DNA of 64,000 nt from assembly GCF_015706575.1 (NCBI RefSeq), contig NW_024037070.1:8835598-8899597 (forward strand). The letters run 5' to 3'. The position numbers and the translations under genes were made by a program. Shown in pieces: positions 1-12,405 of this stretch. Under the pieces are notes generated by a model. It did no database searches. It saw only the letters and a program-made list of their open reading frames with translations, and had not been told where the DNA came from. Position 1 is the first letter of the stretch, and each line of letters opens with the position of its first letter. Source of the DNA: Patiria miniata. Taxonomy: Eukaryota > Echinodermata > Asteroidea > Valvatida > Asterinidae.

Positions 1-1020
1 TTTTCCAAAACGCGGCGTGGTCTCAATTCGGCTCCGCCTGCTAACAGTGCTGTTTGGGTGTCCAACTTTGAAGATTCCAGGTTAAAATTAGTCAATGTTT
101 TTTAACAGAAGTATTATATTGTATATCATAACTGTATGATATATTAAGCAAGTGATTTATTTTAAAAAAAAATTATCGGAACATTAAAAGCTTTATGCGA
201 TAAAGCGAATTCGGAAACGAAGTCGAGCTTTAAAAAAGGGCCGTCAATGTCGTCATGTTTATTTTTAGCTACGGAGGCTGCCTGACCTACAATTTAGACG
301 TGTAGACGTCGGGGGAAATTGTCAGGTCGGGGGACCAGACTAGGCCAGGGCCAACCTCGTCCCCAGTGATTCACTTTATTTCCAACCGCGTTTCCAATAG
401 TAAATGAGAGAGCCGGTAGTGGTGGGCGCGTACTGCTCAACACCCTGGGGACGAAGTTGGGTCAGGGCGGCAGCGCACATGATGACGTCACAAACTTGTT
501 TCGGCATGCTGAGCTCGCGCGGTTTTTTTGCAGCTTCATAAAAGTTAAAACAATTTCATATTTTCAACTGCGAGCATACTCTTTCTGGGAGAGCTAAAGA
601 TTTATTACGGTAGCACATTTCAGGTTTTATTTCGCTTTTCACAAGCAATCTTTGAGAGGTAAGTTGAACGACACTGACGGAAAATTTTATGGAGCAAAGT
701 CCAATATTGTTTACCGTGTAGAAATAGCCTTTACTGGTTATGGTATTACACATTACAGTCGTTTTTTTTCTAGTTCCGGATCTCAAACATTATTTAGTCT
801 GCTTTTGGCTCAACTAATCCACAAATTCAAGTGACATTGTTTAAAAAAAATTACCTCGAGCATGTAAAACGGATAGGAACGAGGTTGATAAGACATAGGC
901 TTTCGGAGATTGGCCGGGATTGATTTGTGCATGGCGCCTGGCTAAGAAGTATTGCAGTGAAAACGATAATGGAGACAGGGAACCAGACTTAGCTCCCGGC
1001 TAGTGTCAGACATGTCCGTC
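1..1020. other. Non-coding upstream flank of PARP2
   Basis: No convincing coding exon on either strand; open frames are short and show no domain. An imperfect inverted repeat (351-366 against 443-460, built on CCAACCTCGTCCCCAG) and one CRE are the only structures I can support. Confidence 0.5.
483..490. promoter_or_regulatory. CRE-like palindrome TGACGTCA
   Basis: A perfect full CRE (CREB/ATF site) lies about 1 kb upstream of the PARP2 start codon. The match is seen directly; that it works is an inference. It could belong to a divergent transcript outside the window. Confidence 0.4.
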
Positions 1021-1023
1021 AAA

Positions 1024-1122
1024 CCAATCACAGGGCGCTTTGATTGGTCGTCGTGGACTGGAGATGCCCAATCAAGACGCCATGTGATTGGCCAGTTGAG
1101 GGACCTTGCCATGGCGACCAAT
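1024..1122. promoter_or_regulatory. Cluster of five CCAAT boxes, likely PARP2 promoter
   Basis: CCAAT or its complement ATTGG occurs at 1024-1028, 1043-1047, 1068-1072, 1087-1091 and 1118-1122. The centre-to-centre spacing is about 19-31 bp. Closely spaced CCAAT boxes are the classic layout of NF-Y-driven promoters, often TATA-less. The cluster ends about 360 bp before the PARP2 ATG, which leaves room for a 5' UTR. Confidence 0.55.
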
Positions 1123-1482
1123 AAAAAAAATCTGATGATTTTGGTGGCTTTTCAGGTAGAACATTAACCTTCAGGTTGAAGTTTGTGTAAGAAACACAGC
1201 GCACTTGTGAAACTGTATGGTAACCACATCGTGTGCATGTCTCTCTATGCTGTGCGATGTATTTGGTTACTATATCAATTTCAGATGCACGCTGTGGTTT
1301 CAAACACAAACACAACACAGCTGCGACCTGACAGTTATTTGGAGCTGAGAAATAAATATATATCCTGGCTCTAAAAGAATCCATCAACTTATGGCAGTGT
1401 AGGCTAGGCTGCACCCTCGCATCGTATCGATATGATATTGATTAATTAATGTTAATTTTTTTCTCACTGGGTAAAGTTTGCC

Positions 1483-4400
1483 ATGGCAACAGATGGTGAA
1501 GAGGATGTAGCTATTGGTTGGGAGTGGGAGGGGGACAAGCAAGTCTGGACGGCTTTCTCGGCCGAGCACAACGACGCGATCAACGACGCCCATCGCAACG
1601 GAAAGAAGAGCGTGAAGCTGACGGCTAACGACTGTAAGATTGAAGTGAAACTAAATGAGATGGTTCAGCGCAACTGCAAGACGGGATGGGAGCGTAGGAT
1701 TCGTGGTGGCATAAAGGACCAGACTGGAGATTGTAAGCATTGGATCAGGCAATTTTAAAAATCATTTTGAAGGTTTTCCCCTTTAACCTAGCCCTAACCC
1801 TACCAGAGAAGGTGTAAAAGTCTGTGGGACTTTGCTGCATTGAGCCATCAACACCAGTGCATGAACGGCCAATTTCGAAAAAATCAGAGCTAGTGCCGTT
1901 GAACAATAACACAGTTGTATCCTGTAGCAGTTGGCAACTGCAGACTCTGACATCGTTTGGCCATGAGACTTTTGATCAGATACTGTAGATGATGTTCAAT
2001 AATAATTAAAGAGAGAAAGTCCAACTTAGATGCCAGCTAAGGGAGAGGGAGAATCTTGTCTTTTTAATTATTTAGTGTGTATGAGCATGTAAACACCAGC
2101 AATCATGGACTAGGGACACAAGGGTTAGGGCACAAACAATACGTCCACGATTGACCAAACGTCCACGATTGAAATTCATGTACAAAACCAATGAGAGCTG
2201 TTGCTAAAAAGTACAAACAAAGGAATGAGGATTAGGAACAATTGGGGGTCAACGATTGCCAGTGTTTACAAAGATTGTGTGTGAAGGGTTAGGGTGTTGC
2301 AGAATTGTGGGTGGGTTGAATTGACAATTAATTTTCAGTCTCTGCAGCTTCTTTGCCATAAACCACGCCATTTCCCCCCTTCACAGTTTTTGTTTGGCAG
2401 TGGCAGGACGAAAAGAACAGGTGGAACGCCTACAACGTGTCAAATTGCACGGAGATTGAAGAGGCCCATCAAGGGTCCTGTGACAGCGTTGACTTGGTCA
2501 TAGCCCAACGAGCCTACACGATGGATCTGAATGCCATGGAACAGGTCAACCAGACCACTAAAGTGAAACGAAAAGTCCAGCGATTACAAATAGGTATGAC
2601 AATTTAGGTTGGGGAAGTAAGCTGTTTTCATTGTGTATGATTACAGGTTTTTAGTTTTGCAATACGCGAAAGACATGTTCGTTAACTGGATTAAAATAAG
2701 GCTTGAAATGAATCTTCAAATTTGGCATCTGCATGCAGTTGCGAAAGAACGATTACTTAAGTTCCGTCCCCAAGTTTTGGCCAGTCACAGCCAAGATTAT
2801 GCAAATAAATGTTGGACAAAAGTCTGACACGCGTGCTCTTGCTTTGGGTGGGGAGGTAACTTGTTTTTATAAACACTTGTTCATTCATTTGCAATATAGT
2901 GCAGCAAAATGAGGATTGTTTTAACCTTCAGCAAATTCAATGAAATTTTTTTTGGAAAAGAAGAGGTATTTAATTTTTCGTTATTGGCTGCAGATTACAA
3001 AGTGCCACCATCGGAACAGCCCACCAAAGCTCCGTCAAGGAAGAGGGCCCAGTCTAGTACAGCCAGTAAGCCCTCTACAAGCAAAGCTTCCACTGTGAAG
3101 GCGGAGCCTGTGGATAAAGAGGAGGAGGAGGAAGTCAAACCAGCCAAGTCTGCCAGGAAGGGGAAGAGTCAGGGACCAGGCCAAGGTAAACTGTAAACCT
3201 TGTGTTGTAATAACCGGTGCCGGGTCGATTGTCAGGAATTTGGCATAGCTGGTTGTTGCATTTTTAGGAAGCGCTAAGGAGTTGTAATCAAGTCCCACGT
3301 CAAATCACAAGTCAATGAAATGCTCATATTGTGCATTTCCGTTTCGGGCATATCGGCTTCGATAATGCACCTGTGTAGAATACAGATGCAGATATGCAAA
3401 TAGCCATACAAAAGCCGTACAAAATTTTGAGTTTTCCCATAGGTCTGTGTACAAACATGGATGCGCCCAGCAGGCATCACTTTGTACATTGTACATCGAG
3501 TCAGCGCTCCGGTAATTTAATGTAGCTCTATGGTCACAAGTCAAATCACAAGTCAATCACAAGGCAAATCACAAGGCAAATCACAAGGCAATCAAAACTC
3601 GGATAACAAGTTAATTATAAGTAAAATAACAAGTCCATGACAAATCAGATCATATTGTCAATCACAAGACCATCCCAAGAGAGTTAACATGAACAGAGGA
3701 TGAACAGTGCATGACAAAAGAAATGTTCTTGTCGCAAATTATTATGAAAAGCTTGTGATCTGACTTCAGACTGAAGGACGCGTGAGGGGCTTGTGAGTAC
3801 TTTTTGGACTTGACGCCAGCCATGACAACATTATACATAATCGTCGTTTTGGCTTTACTCACGCAGATGTCAAAACTGTTCGGATCGCCACCGGCCACAA
3901 GGTACCAGTTGACAGTGAATGTTACCAGATGCATGGAAAGGCACACGTGTTCATCGACGGAGACGACATCTATGACGCAATGCTCAATCAGGTACGCTAA
4001 ACAGAAACTAATTGCTTAGCTGGTTTATGTGTGAAACAAATGATTAATTTAGCTAATAACCTGTTTTTGCTGAGCAATTAAGAATTGTTTTTGTTTCCCT
4101 CCTTTTCCAGACCAATCTGAAGAACAACAACAATAAATATTACATCATCCAGCTGCTGGAGGAAAATACTAAGAAAATATACTCCGTTTGGTTCCGCTGG
4201 GGACGAGGTAAGGTGTTATTTATTAACCCTAACTCCCTTGGCATTTTTGCTAGGATGCAACCTCAATCCTGCAAAATCCTCCGCTATTTCTTGAATGTGG
4301 TCCTTAGAGGGGTGACCTCTGCCTGAATCCTGCAAAATCCTCCAGCAATCACTGTCGATATGCTGAGGCAGAGCCTGTGACATCCTGGAGCAGTGTAATC

Positions 4401-7400
4401 TGGGCCTATATTTATGCATGGCTGAGCATAAACAACACAATGTCTGGCCCAAGACCTTGACACAGTGCATCCTCCAAAATCAGCCATATTCTACCTGAAA
4501 ATTGTACGTGTGGAGTTAGCGTAATTAAAAACCAGTTCACACTGTGCTTGAAATGTTTGTAAAATCTACAGCTGGTTCTGAAACAGTGACAAATATTGTG
4601 AGCGGAATAGAGAGTTTGGACCATTTTGTGGTTAAGTAATTATTGACGTCCAAGAAAGAAAATCATTTTCTTGTTCTGCCTTCAAAAAACATTCCTCTCT
4701 GACTGTGAGTCATGTAGAAGATAACATACAGCTCCGGGCATAAATGGGTGCGTAAGTGTGTCTTGTTCCTTTCGTTTAGTTGGAAAAGCCGGTCAGAACT
4801 CCATGGTAGCCTGCGGTCATGACCTGACGGAAGCTAAGAGCGTGTTTGAGAAGAAATTCTACGACAAGACGAGGAACGAGTGGTCATTTAGAGACAGCTT
4901 TGAGAAGGTTTCTGGGAAGTATGACATCCTGAAGATGGACTACTCGGTTGATGACAAGGTGAGACCAAAATTTAAAATATATTGAATTGCAAAATGCAAA
5001 AAGTAAAATCTCACATAAAAGATGAATCCTATACTCTTGAGAAACAAATGCAGATGTCTATAAGAAATAGAACGTCTTGTAAAATCGGCAATATATAATG
5101 ACTAATAATATATATAATGCTTTGACACATGAGTTTGTTATAACTTTGTATGAAATATACCTTATATTTGTTGCTCTTTTGCAATTAGTCTAAAAATCTC
5201 AATTGTTAGAAATAACAAAGCCTGGTTTTTTTAAATTGAATGAAAAGGACAAGAATGTTTGCCAGTCAACAAAAAAGAGCGATTAGTTAAGGCAAGTTGT
5301 GTGGAAAACAAAAAACATAAAGAGAGGGGTGTGTAATTTTTCTTGTTTCTTCAGGGCAAAGGAGACGAACCTGACGCGGGAAAGGTGAAGAAAGAGAAAG
5401 TGGCTTCCAAACTGGACAAGAAGGTTCAAGTAAGTGGTTCATAATCGGAGCTTATATTCATAAGACTCGAGTTCACATTGCACTTATTTTGGTAAAACCA
5501 ACGGTGACTGTTGTCAAATTTACGGAGACTGTTTTGTCAATTTGACCAAATTAAGTCCAGTGCGACAAACAGTAAACTACCCAAAGTGTCAACTGTCGAT
5601 TGTTAGTTGTACAGTCTGCAGTGGTAAGTTTTATAGGGACAACTGGGTCACAAAGGGATTACATTGTTAGTTTTACATCAATGAAACCTCCGTGCGGACA
5701 GAGGTTGTAAAGCTAATGTTATGAATTACGTGACTTCCCTGTAGGTCAAGTAATAAGCACACGTTGGCCTACAAACTGTATTTGAGTTTGTACTGTATTT
5801 CTGCTGTGTGCTGCAATATTATTTTCTCCCACAACCGCATCAGGGGTTAGGTGAAAAGGTCAATAGTAGGGCGCCCTCATCAGATTCTAAACAAGAACGG
5901 TATGGCAACATTTATGCAACGAACGACTTTCCACGGGCTGAAATTAATCCACGTGCGGACACACGGTAGAATAAATACAATCGAATGTTAACAGTAATAA
6001 TAATAATACCGGATATTTATAAAGCGCACGTATCCACCAGGACTGGTGCTCAAGGCGCTACATCATTATTATCCCTGCTCATTGGGCACATGAAGCATTC
6101 CAAATACCATCTCAGCTCCCTGGGGAGTATACAGCTCGATGCAGCCTGTTAGGCGCAAGGAAGCTAATTCAATCACAATAACCATCTCTGCCCTCACAGG
6201 TACCCATTTACTCCTGGGTGGAGAGAAGCAATGAGTGACAAAGTGCCTTGCCCAAGGGCACACGCACCATGACCCCGCCAGGACTCGAACCCACAACCTG
6301 CAGCTTTACCCGCAGACCACGAATCAGTGCCCTTAACCACGAGGCCACAGCACTCCACAGTCACTTGCAGTAACTTTTTACAAAATTAAATCCAATGCGA
6401 ACAAAGCTTAAGTCACTTATGAGTTAATTTTCCCCCCCCCTTCACTCTCACCCCGCCCACCCCCTCCCTTAACAGGATCTGATCCAGCTTATCTGCAACA
6501 TCCAAGCTATGGAGGACATGGTGGTAGAGATGAAGTATGACGCACAGAAGGCGCCGTTGGGCAAGCTGACGCAGGATCAGATCAAGGCCGGCTACTCCGC
6601 ACTCAAGAAGATTGAACAGTGCATCAACAGCAAGACGGTGGGCGACAAACTCATCAAGGCTTGCGATGAGTTCTACACCAGAATCCCACACAACTTTGGG
6701 TAAATTTCAAAAACAAAACGTGCAGTTCAGCAAATCTTGTCTCAAAGTTTGATTCCTCTTGCGACCTTTCTTAACTTTAATGACTGGAAAAAAATTGTCA
6801 CCTTTTTTAAGATCTTGCAAGAAAACTTGTCAGCAGTAAGGATGGAAATCATCGTTTAGTTTGGTGACATCATGTGAAACTTTAACGCACCATTTATAGT
6901 TGAAAACCTGTGATGGACGCTTTAACGAGGCTGATGCCTTCCCCAGTATGTGAACGTGAACATTGAAAACTGGAAGTCGATCGTGTGAATACAAGATCCC
7001 ATGTTTGAGGAAATATTGAAAGAATATAATAATTGTCGTTAATTTTTAATATGAATAAACTTTTATTAAAAAATTAAACACTGTTTAAACGTTTCAACAT
7101 TCAGCCAACGCTTCACATAGGCTGCTTTAATTTCTGCCCCAGTATTTCTGCGACATCAAGCTGATAATTGAATCTAAAAGCAAATCATATCAAAAAAATA
7201 TTTCACATATAAACTGGTCAATGTCTTTGTCTGTCATAAAAGCTGTCAACAGAGGGCACAATTTACAACATTTTTCATGTTATCAGTCAAAAAGAATTGT
7301 ATTTGTTCTTTTGCATTGCATATAATTTTGATTTTGTCACACGAAATTGCAAAGTGTCCTTTTTTCTTGGCAGAATGCGACGGCCACCAGTTATCAAAAC

Positions 7401-10400
7401 GAAGGAGGAGCTGAAAGCAAAGATAGCATTGCTAGAGGTAAAAAACTAGAATTTCTTACATGAAAGCATTTGAAAAATCTCATAAACCATGAAGTACCAC
7501 AAGATACCTCATTGTCTTGCTGCAATTTGTGTAAACAGTGTTGTCCAAGGTTTTCTCTTCAAAATGATTTGTAGGTTAATTGCCATATATTGGCCATTTT
7601 TCAAATCTCGGTTTCATCTCCAGCTCTGCCTCTGGCTTTGCCATCAGCTGCAGAATAAGTCAGGAGCATTTAATGCTCAAATCTAATGAACATACTGAAC
7701 ACACTCTGCTATTTGGCTGCATATTCTGTATGATTATATAACGAGCCTGTGACTTCCAAGTCAGAAATGAGAACTCCTGAATCAGAAGCCTAACGCCAAA
7801 GCTGTAAATTTGCCGAAGTTTAAAAAACACCATAATGCTTACACTGTGAGCTGGACTTGGTAAATTGTACCTGCCAAGAAAAGCTGTTTCATCAAATGTT
7901 CATATTTCGATGCAAAAAATGGATCACTGCTCACGTTTTGTTTTGCTTTTAGGCTCTGGGTGATATTCAGATTGCCATGACGATACTTCAAGATATTGGG
8001 GACGTGACAGAAAACCCCATCGACAGCCAGTACCATTCCCTCAAATGCGCGATGAAGCCTGTAGATAAATCACATTCAGATTTCAAGGTATGTGTTACCC
8101 CTGCCTCCCCCAGCAATCAGTCAAAATGAAATTGCTAGCATACAATATAAACAATGATGAAATATAGCCCTGGTTCAGTTGGTGGTTGAGTTGTAAAGAC
8201 ATCGGTACTTTTAAGCAGGAGGTGGTGGGTTCAATTCCCAACCGAGTAAGTTCATAAGTTTACCTCAAAAACCTGCGAGATTTTCGAAAGAAAGAAAGCA
8301 AATAGAAAGTGTCGCTTAGTAAGTTTAAGTAATAGTGAAACTTGTTTGCTTTTATCAGATGATTGAGCGCTATGTCCAACAGACGCACGCCAAGACTCAC
8401 AATCAGTACAAGATGGCAGTCAAGGACATCTACGATTTGGAGAAGGAGGGTGAAGCAGCAAGCTTCAACGATGTCGGAAACAAGTAGGTTTCTCACCAAT
8501 AACCTTACCTCCCCAAGGCATTTTAGTTGAGAACCTTCCTAAAAACCTCCCAAGTCCTTAATTGTATCGGAAAGTAATGGCACGTACCTTGTACTTTCCC
8601 ATGTCAATTTATTTCAAAGTTACTACTTGGGGATTTGAGTCTCTCTGAAAATATATTGTCAGTCTTGCATTAAATATTTGTCCTGTCTCCTGGCTTTCTG
8701 AAATAACTGTATTTATTTTGTTTTTAGGATGTTACTGTGGCACGGATCTCGTCTAACAAACTGGGCTGGTATCCTGGGTCAAGGTCTGCGTATTGCACCA
8801 CCCGAAGCACCGGTTACCGGTTACATGGTATGTCAAAGGGATTTGATTAAATATTTGATACAAAATAGGTACATGTACTTGTTTTAGTTGCATACTTTTG
8901 GGTCCATTTTACTCCCCTTTTAATCATTTTATTGGCATTCCAAAAGTGTTTCAGGGCCTTTTAAAGTTTTTGTGCTGTTCCAAATTTCCATGATCAGAAC
9001 AGTGATACCATCTCAAGGCAACTTCATATTTCACGCAAACACAAATTAGAAGCAATTTTGACGTCACAAAACCTTAGCAGCAAAATTCAAAATGGAACAA
9101 ATACTTGCAATATTCAAGTTCAAACCGGCCTTTAGGTGTTCAGAACCTTACACAGACGATTCAGTGTCACAACTTCAATTTCATTTACTAAACGAACTAA
9201 ATCTTCAGAGTTCTACTGCCATGGGTGCACTGTAGAATGGAACGTTCGATTGACTTTTTCACATTGTCCTTTCATCTCGTAGTTCGGTAAGGGCGTCTAC
9301 TTTGCCGACATGTCGTCCAAGTCTGCCAACTACTGCTTCGCTACCAGGTCAAAGAATGACGGACTGCTGATGCTATGCCAGGTGAGTCTTGCGTCAAAAT
9401 GAATCTTGTGCCTCCTGCTTTCCCATCATGGTTTGCCCAGTCACAGGCTTCCCCCCCCCCCCCCCCCCCACGAACTCTTTTTGAGGAATGTTGAAATATT
9501 GAAGGAATTTTGAAAGAATTGTCCCCACAGATTTTTATCTTCATTATATTTCTAGGTTGCACTCGGGAATTGCAATGATCTCCTAGCAGCTGATTACAGT
9601 GCAGATAAGCTACCTCCAGGCAAACAAAGCGTCAGAGGTCTGGGAAAGATAGCACCAAATGCGAGCTCCAACCATACAATGTAAGTCTCGTTTATTATCT
9701 TTCAAAGTTGCTTGGGACATAAAAACAGTTTTCCCCACACAACTTTCAGAATGCAGGGCATTGAACATGATGTTAAATGAACAGAATATTGAACTGATGT
9801 CCCAAAATGAGGGGCCTAAAGTCTCCGGAAAAAGAAGGCCAGATACAATGCTGTGATTTGGAAACGTGCATTAGTCTGAACATGTGAAACTGGCTGCTCC
9901 ATTGGTTTGTGTACAAAATGAGAACACGTTGCCTACACTGATCACAGTGTAACATAGCATTGAAAGGGTGTTTTGGTCAACCAAAGATGACATAAGTCTG
10001 TTCCGAGTCAATATGGCTCATCAAGCCAGCATTTATGTCCGGTTTCCTTGGCCTGAAATAACTGAGAATATTTCTATTGCCTCAGATGGGATGCCAGTCC
10101 ATCACAGGTTACTCGCCAGCTCATGCTGGTAGGTACTGATACTCCTTAGTGGAGAGAGGCAGTGGGGGTGAAGTGGCTTGCCCAAGGACACAGCATATGA
10201 CCAGTGGCTGGATTCGAACCCCTGACCCTCTGATCATGAGTCACAAGCCCTAACCACTAGGCCACACTCCCCCTCTCAACCATTGATACTAGCAAGTATT
10301 CTAGTAAACTGGCCAAGTGGATTTTCCACACTTCATAAATGTACAGTTTAGGTGACCGAGCTTCCGTAATGACGACCCAGGGCCCAAATTCATAGAGTTT

Positions 10401-10592
10401 GATGTTTGACGCCGTGTTTGTTCCGGCTTGATTTTCAGGGCGGACGGCACCGTCGTTCCCGTAGGCAAGGGAACAGACACTGGAGTGGTCAACCCTAAGG
10501 GCTACACCCTCAACTACAATGAGTTCATCGTCTACAACACCAACCAGATCCGAATGCGCTACTTGGTCCACATCAAGTTCAACTTCAACTAA
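1483..10592 (+). CDS. PARP2: PARP2-type poly(ADP-ribose) polymerase with two N-terminal WWE domains (15 exons)
   Basis: Nuclear enzyme that transfers ADP-ribose from NAD+ to proteins at DNA breaks. Coding exons: 1483-1732, 2387-2593, 2994-3185, 3867-3991, 4111-4207, 4780-4958, 5355-5429, 6476-6699, 7374-7437, 7953-8087, 8359-8483, 8728-8827, 9283-9381, 9556-9680, 10439-10592. All introns are GT-AG and the reading frame stays open: 2151 nt, 716 aa. Domains: WWE1 about 11-79 (WEW, later MVQRN); WWE2 about 84-151 ([17 protein letters not shown]); basic Ser/Lys/Glu linker with SRKR 153-216; WGR domain about 220-345 (WGR at 288-290); alpha-helical regulatory domain about 375-500; catalytic domain to the end. 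The H-Y-E triad is H563 (WHGS), Y597 (YFAD) and E694 (YNEF), with the same 34-residue H-Y spacing as PARP1. The text from WHGS onward is nearly that of human PARP2. The start has a strong Kozak context (gccATGg). Human PARP2 has no WWE domains. WWE1 lacks the central Glu found in WWE2. Assigning PARP2 rather than PARP3 rests on the catalytic loops. Confidence 0.95.
3537..3660. repeat. Degenerate AATCACAAGTC short repeat in PARP2 intron 3
   Basis: Variants of CAAATCACAAGTC and AATCACAAGGC recur head to tail, with a partial copy near 3300. The complementary motif GACTTGTGATTT appears near 14410. This is a simple intronic repeat with no coding signal. Confidence 0.5.
4227..4482 (-). mobile_element. 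piggyBac-like MITE, copy A (partial), PARP2 intron 5
   Basis: TTAA (4223-4226) is followed by CCCTAACTCCC and repeated GCAAAATCCTCC / CAATCCTGCAAAATCC modules. The body matches the copies near 48.9 kb and 59.8 kb in reverse orientation. The end at the CCCTAAC/TTAA side is preserved; the other end diverges after about 4480. It is non-coding. The piggyBac assignment is inferred from the TTAA flank plus CCC terminus. Confidence 0.6.
5995..6357 (-). mobile_element. tRNA-derived SINE with (TAA)n tail, PARP2 intron 7
   Basis: Read on the minus strand it starts with a tRNA-like head. This has an A box around TGGCCTCGTGG (near 6337-6347) and a B box GGTTCGAGTCC (complement of 6281-6291). A unique body with CCTTGGGCAAGGCACTTTGTC follows, ending in AAATATCCGG and a (TAA)n tail at 5995-6009. 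This is the layout of a full-length Pol III SINE, inserted antisense to PARP2. Confidence 0.75.
8169..8250 (+). repeat. Degenerate tRNA-like sequence, PARP2 intron 10
   Basis: TGGTTCAGTTGGTGGTTGAG resembles a decayed A-box region, and GGTTCAATTCC about 50 nt downstream is a B-box match. The arms do not fold convincingly, so this is best read as a SINE head or tRNA pseudogene, not a working tRNA. Confidence 0.35.
9451..9469. repeat. Poly-C tract (19 C) in PARP2 intron 13
   Basis: Nineteen consecutive C residues 70 bp after the exon 13 donor. It is one of many long G or C homopolymers in the window. Confidence 0.9.
10081..10273 (-). mobile_element. tRNA-derived SINE, PARP2 intron 14
   Basis: On the minus strand it has an A box TGGCCTAGTGG and a B box GGTTCGAATCC. 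The body CCTTGGGCAAGCCACTTCAC is shared with the SINE at 5995-6357, but the 3' half differs. It is antisense to PARP2 and ends about 165 bp before the last coding exon. Confidence 0.7.
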
Positions 10593-10830
10593 GCAGAAAG
10601 TAGTGTTCAATTGTACGTCATGCTGCAGATTATAGTTACCTGCGTCTTTTCATTTCAGTGCTAAAAAGGGCCCAATTTTTCTGAGCTGTCAAGCAGATAT
10701 TGTTCTGTAAATTTATGTGCTTGACAAAAATCATAGGGGAACCATGGATTGACAACTTACATGACTTGAACTGTAGGTCGTTAACTCGTTTCTAATTGTT
10801 TCCATCGTTAAGACTATTCTGTGCTCATAT

Positions 10831-10836
10831 AATAAA
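10831..10836 (+). terminator. Candidate PARP2 polyadenylation signal AATAAA
   Basis: Canonical hexamer about 240 bp downstream of the stop codon. Cleavage would be expected some 15-30 bp later, just before the A-rich stretch at about 10880. No transcript evidence is available. Confidence 0.5.
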
Positions 10837-11894
10837 ATGAAATCGGTCGCATCTATTCGGCAGGCAAATCATTTCTGAGAAAAAAAAAAGGCTCTCCTGG
10901 ATTTTTTTCAATTGGTGAATCTGTAATAAGTTAATTTCTAAAGATATTTGAAATTGCCACTCTTCATTGCCGTCTGCTCGTAGTTCCCTAGTATGCTGGT
11001 ATAAGATGGCATTGAGCAGTGAACTTCCGTCAATCGTGTTGCTGGAGCGCCCTCTTGTGTTTGAAAAAAAAATTATACCCTGATATGGCTCCCAGTATTG
11101 TTTGGGTTTTTATCCATTTTTCTGTTGTAAATAGAGGAAGTTAGCTTTATGTACTTTTATTACTCATGAGATGAGATTGTTTAAAAAAAACAAGAGAATT
11201 GACTAACTAGTCATAATCAATGGTAAAGCTATCTGACGAACCTTTCAGACAAAAGCCTCACCGTGCAAGTCTCTAAACGGCATACTTGTTGCAAGTTAGT
11301 AAAATGTTATGGTCACAGACCATAATAAATATCCAGTTTAACCTCGTTCTTTGAGACATCAAGCTTCTGAATCTGAAATTTGGACAGCTAGAAGTTTCCA
11401 GGGATATAATCTGCTGCCTAATCTTTAAAAGTTAACTTAAGTTAAATGTTTGGTTTGTGTCAACTGCTTAAAATTTGTCAGAATAATCCATGATTATTGT
11501 ACTTCTTTCATATATATCCAAGATATATCCAAGTTGATTGAGTTATATAGAGGATAAAGCATTTCACCATGTACATTGATTAAACTTGTAAATATGGATG
11601 ATCTTTTGACAAAATAGTGTAATTTTACTTGATAGTTTTGATAAACAATTTTCTCAGTGTTGAAATTGTTAAAATGCCGAGCAGATAAACTCAGATGTTA
11701 TCTTTAATTGCACAAAATTAAAGATTTGTTTTTCATCAAAAAAAAAAAATAAACATGGAATTCATATAATAAAACTTTTCTTAACTGAAATTGTAAGAAC
11801 ATGTATTCAGACATTTTTCTTGGAGTAGTTAAAATTGTCTACTACTTTAATGAATAAAAGCAAAAACAGCCATTTCAAATTGTAATTTTGGTTC

Positions 11895-11900
11895 TTTATT
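11895..11900 (-). terminator. Candidate MTG2 polyadenylation signal
   Basis: TTTATT on the plus strand is AATAAA on the minus strand, about 500 nt downstream of the MTG2 stop codon. Confidence 0.4.
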
Positions 11901-12405
11901 ATTCTGTTGTCATGAACCATTCCTTGACATCAGAGCTCTAGCAAGTATGCAAATGATGCAATTTGTTCCTTGAAAATTCTCAAAGTAAGTCGGTTTATGA
12001 GAAACAGGAATGCCCATTGGGTGTATGCTAGATTTCAAAATGCTATATTTCCTGAATCTAAAATATAATGAAAAATATAATGAAATGAACGGAAGGATTA
12101 CAAACTTTGTCATCCATTCATAATGCCAACTGTGTGTGTAAAAAAAACAAGCTATATCAATGGAAATTCAACTTCTCAAGCAGCATCTTTTAGTGGACCA
12201 ACTGTTAATGGACCCTACCTTCCTGTCAATCAAACGGTGTGCATTGACCAATTAGATCAGTACCTTTGGTCAGGTGATCAAGGTCAAACCAAGGTGGGCG
12301 GGGCTTACTGCCGAATCTCAAACGGCCCATTGGGCTCCCACGGACTGAAAGGTAAAATCATGACCGTGCCGAAAAGTCAGTCTCGCCAATCCAGGCACTA
12401 ACTCC

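Larger units (their letters stand above)
10593..12405. other. Convergent 3' UTR region of PARP2 and MTG2
   Basis: AT-rich with no coding frame of note. AATAAA at 10831-10836 sits about 240 bp after the PARP2 stop. Further AATAAA-like words occur near 11324 and 11749, so the PARP2 3' UTR could be longer. The MTG2 signal enters from the other side at 11895. Confidence 0.6.
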
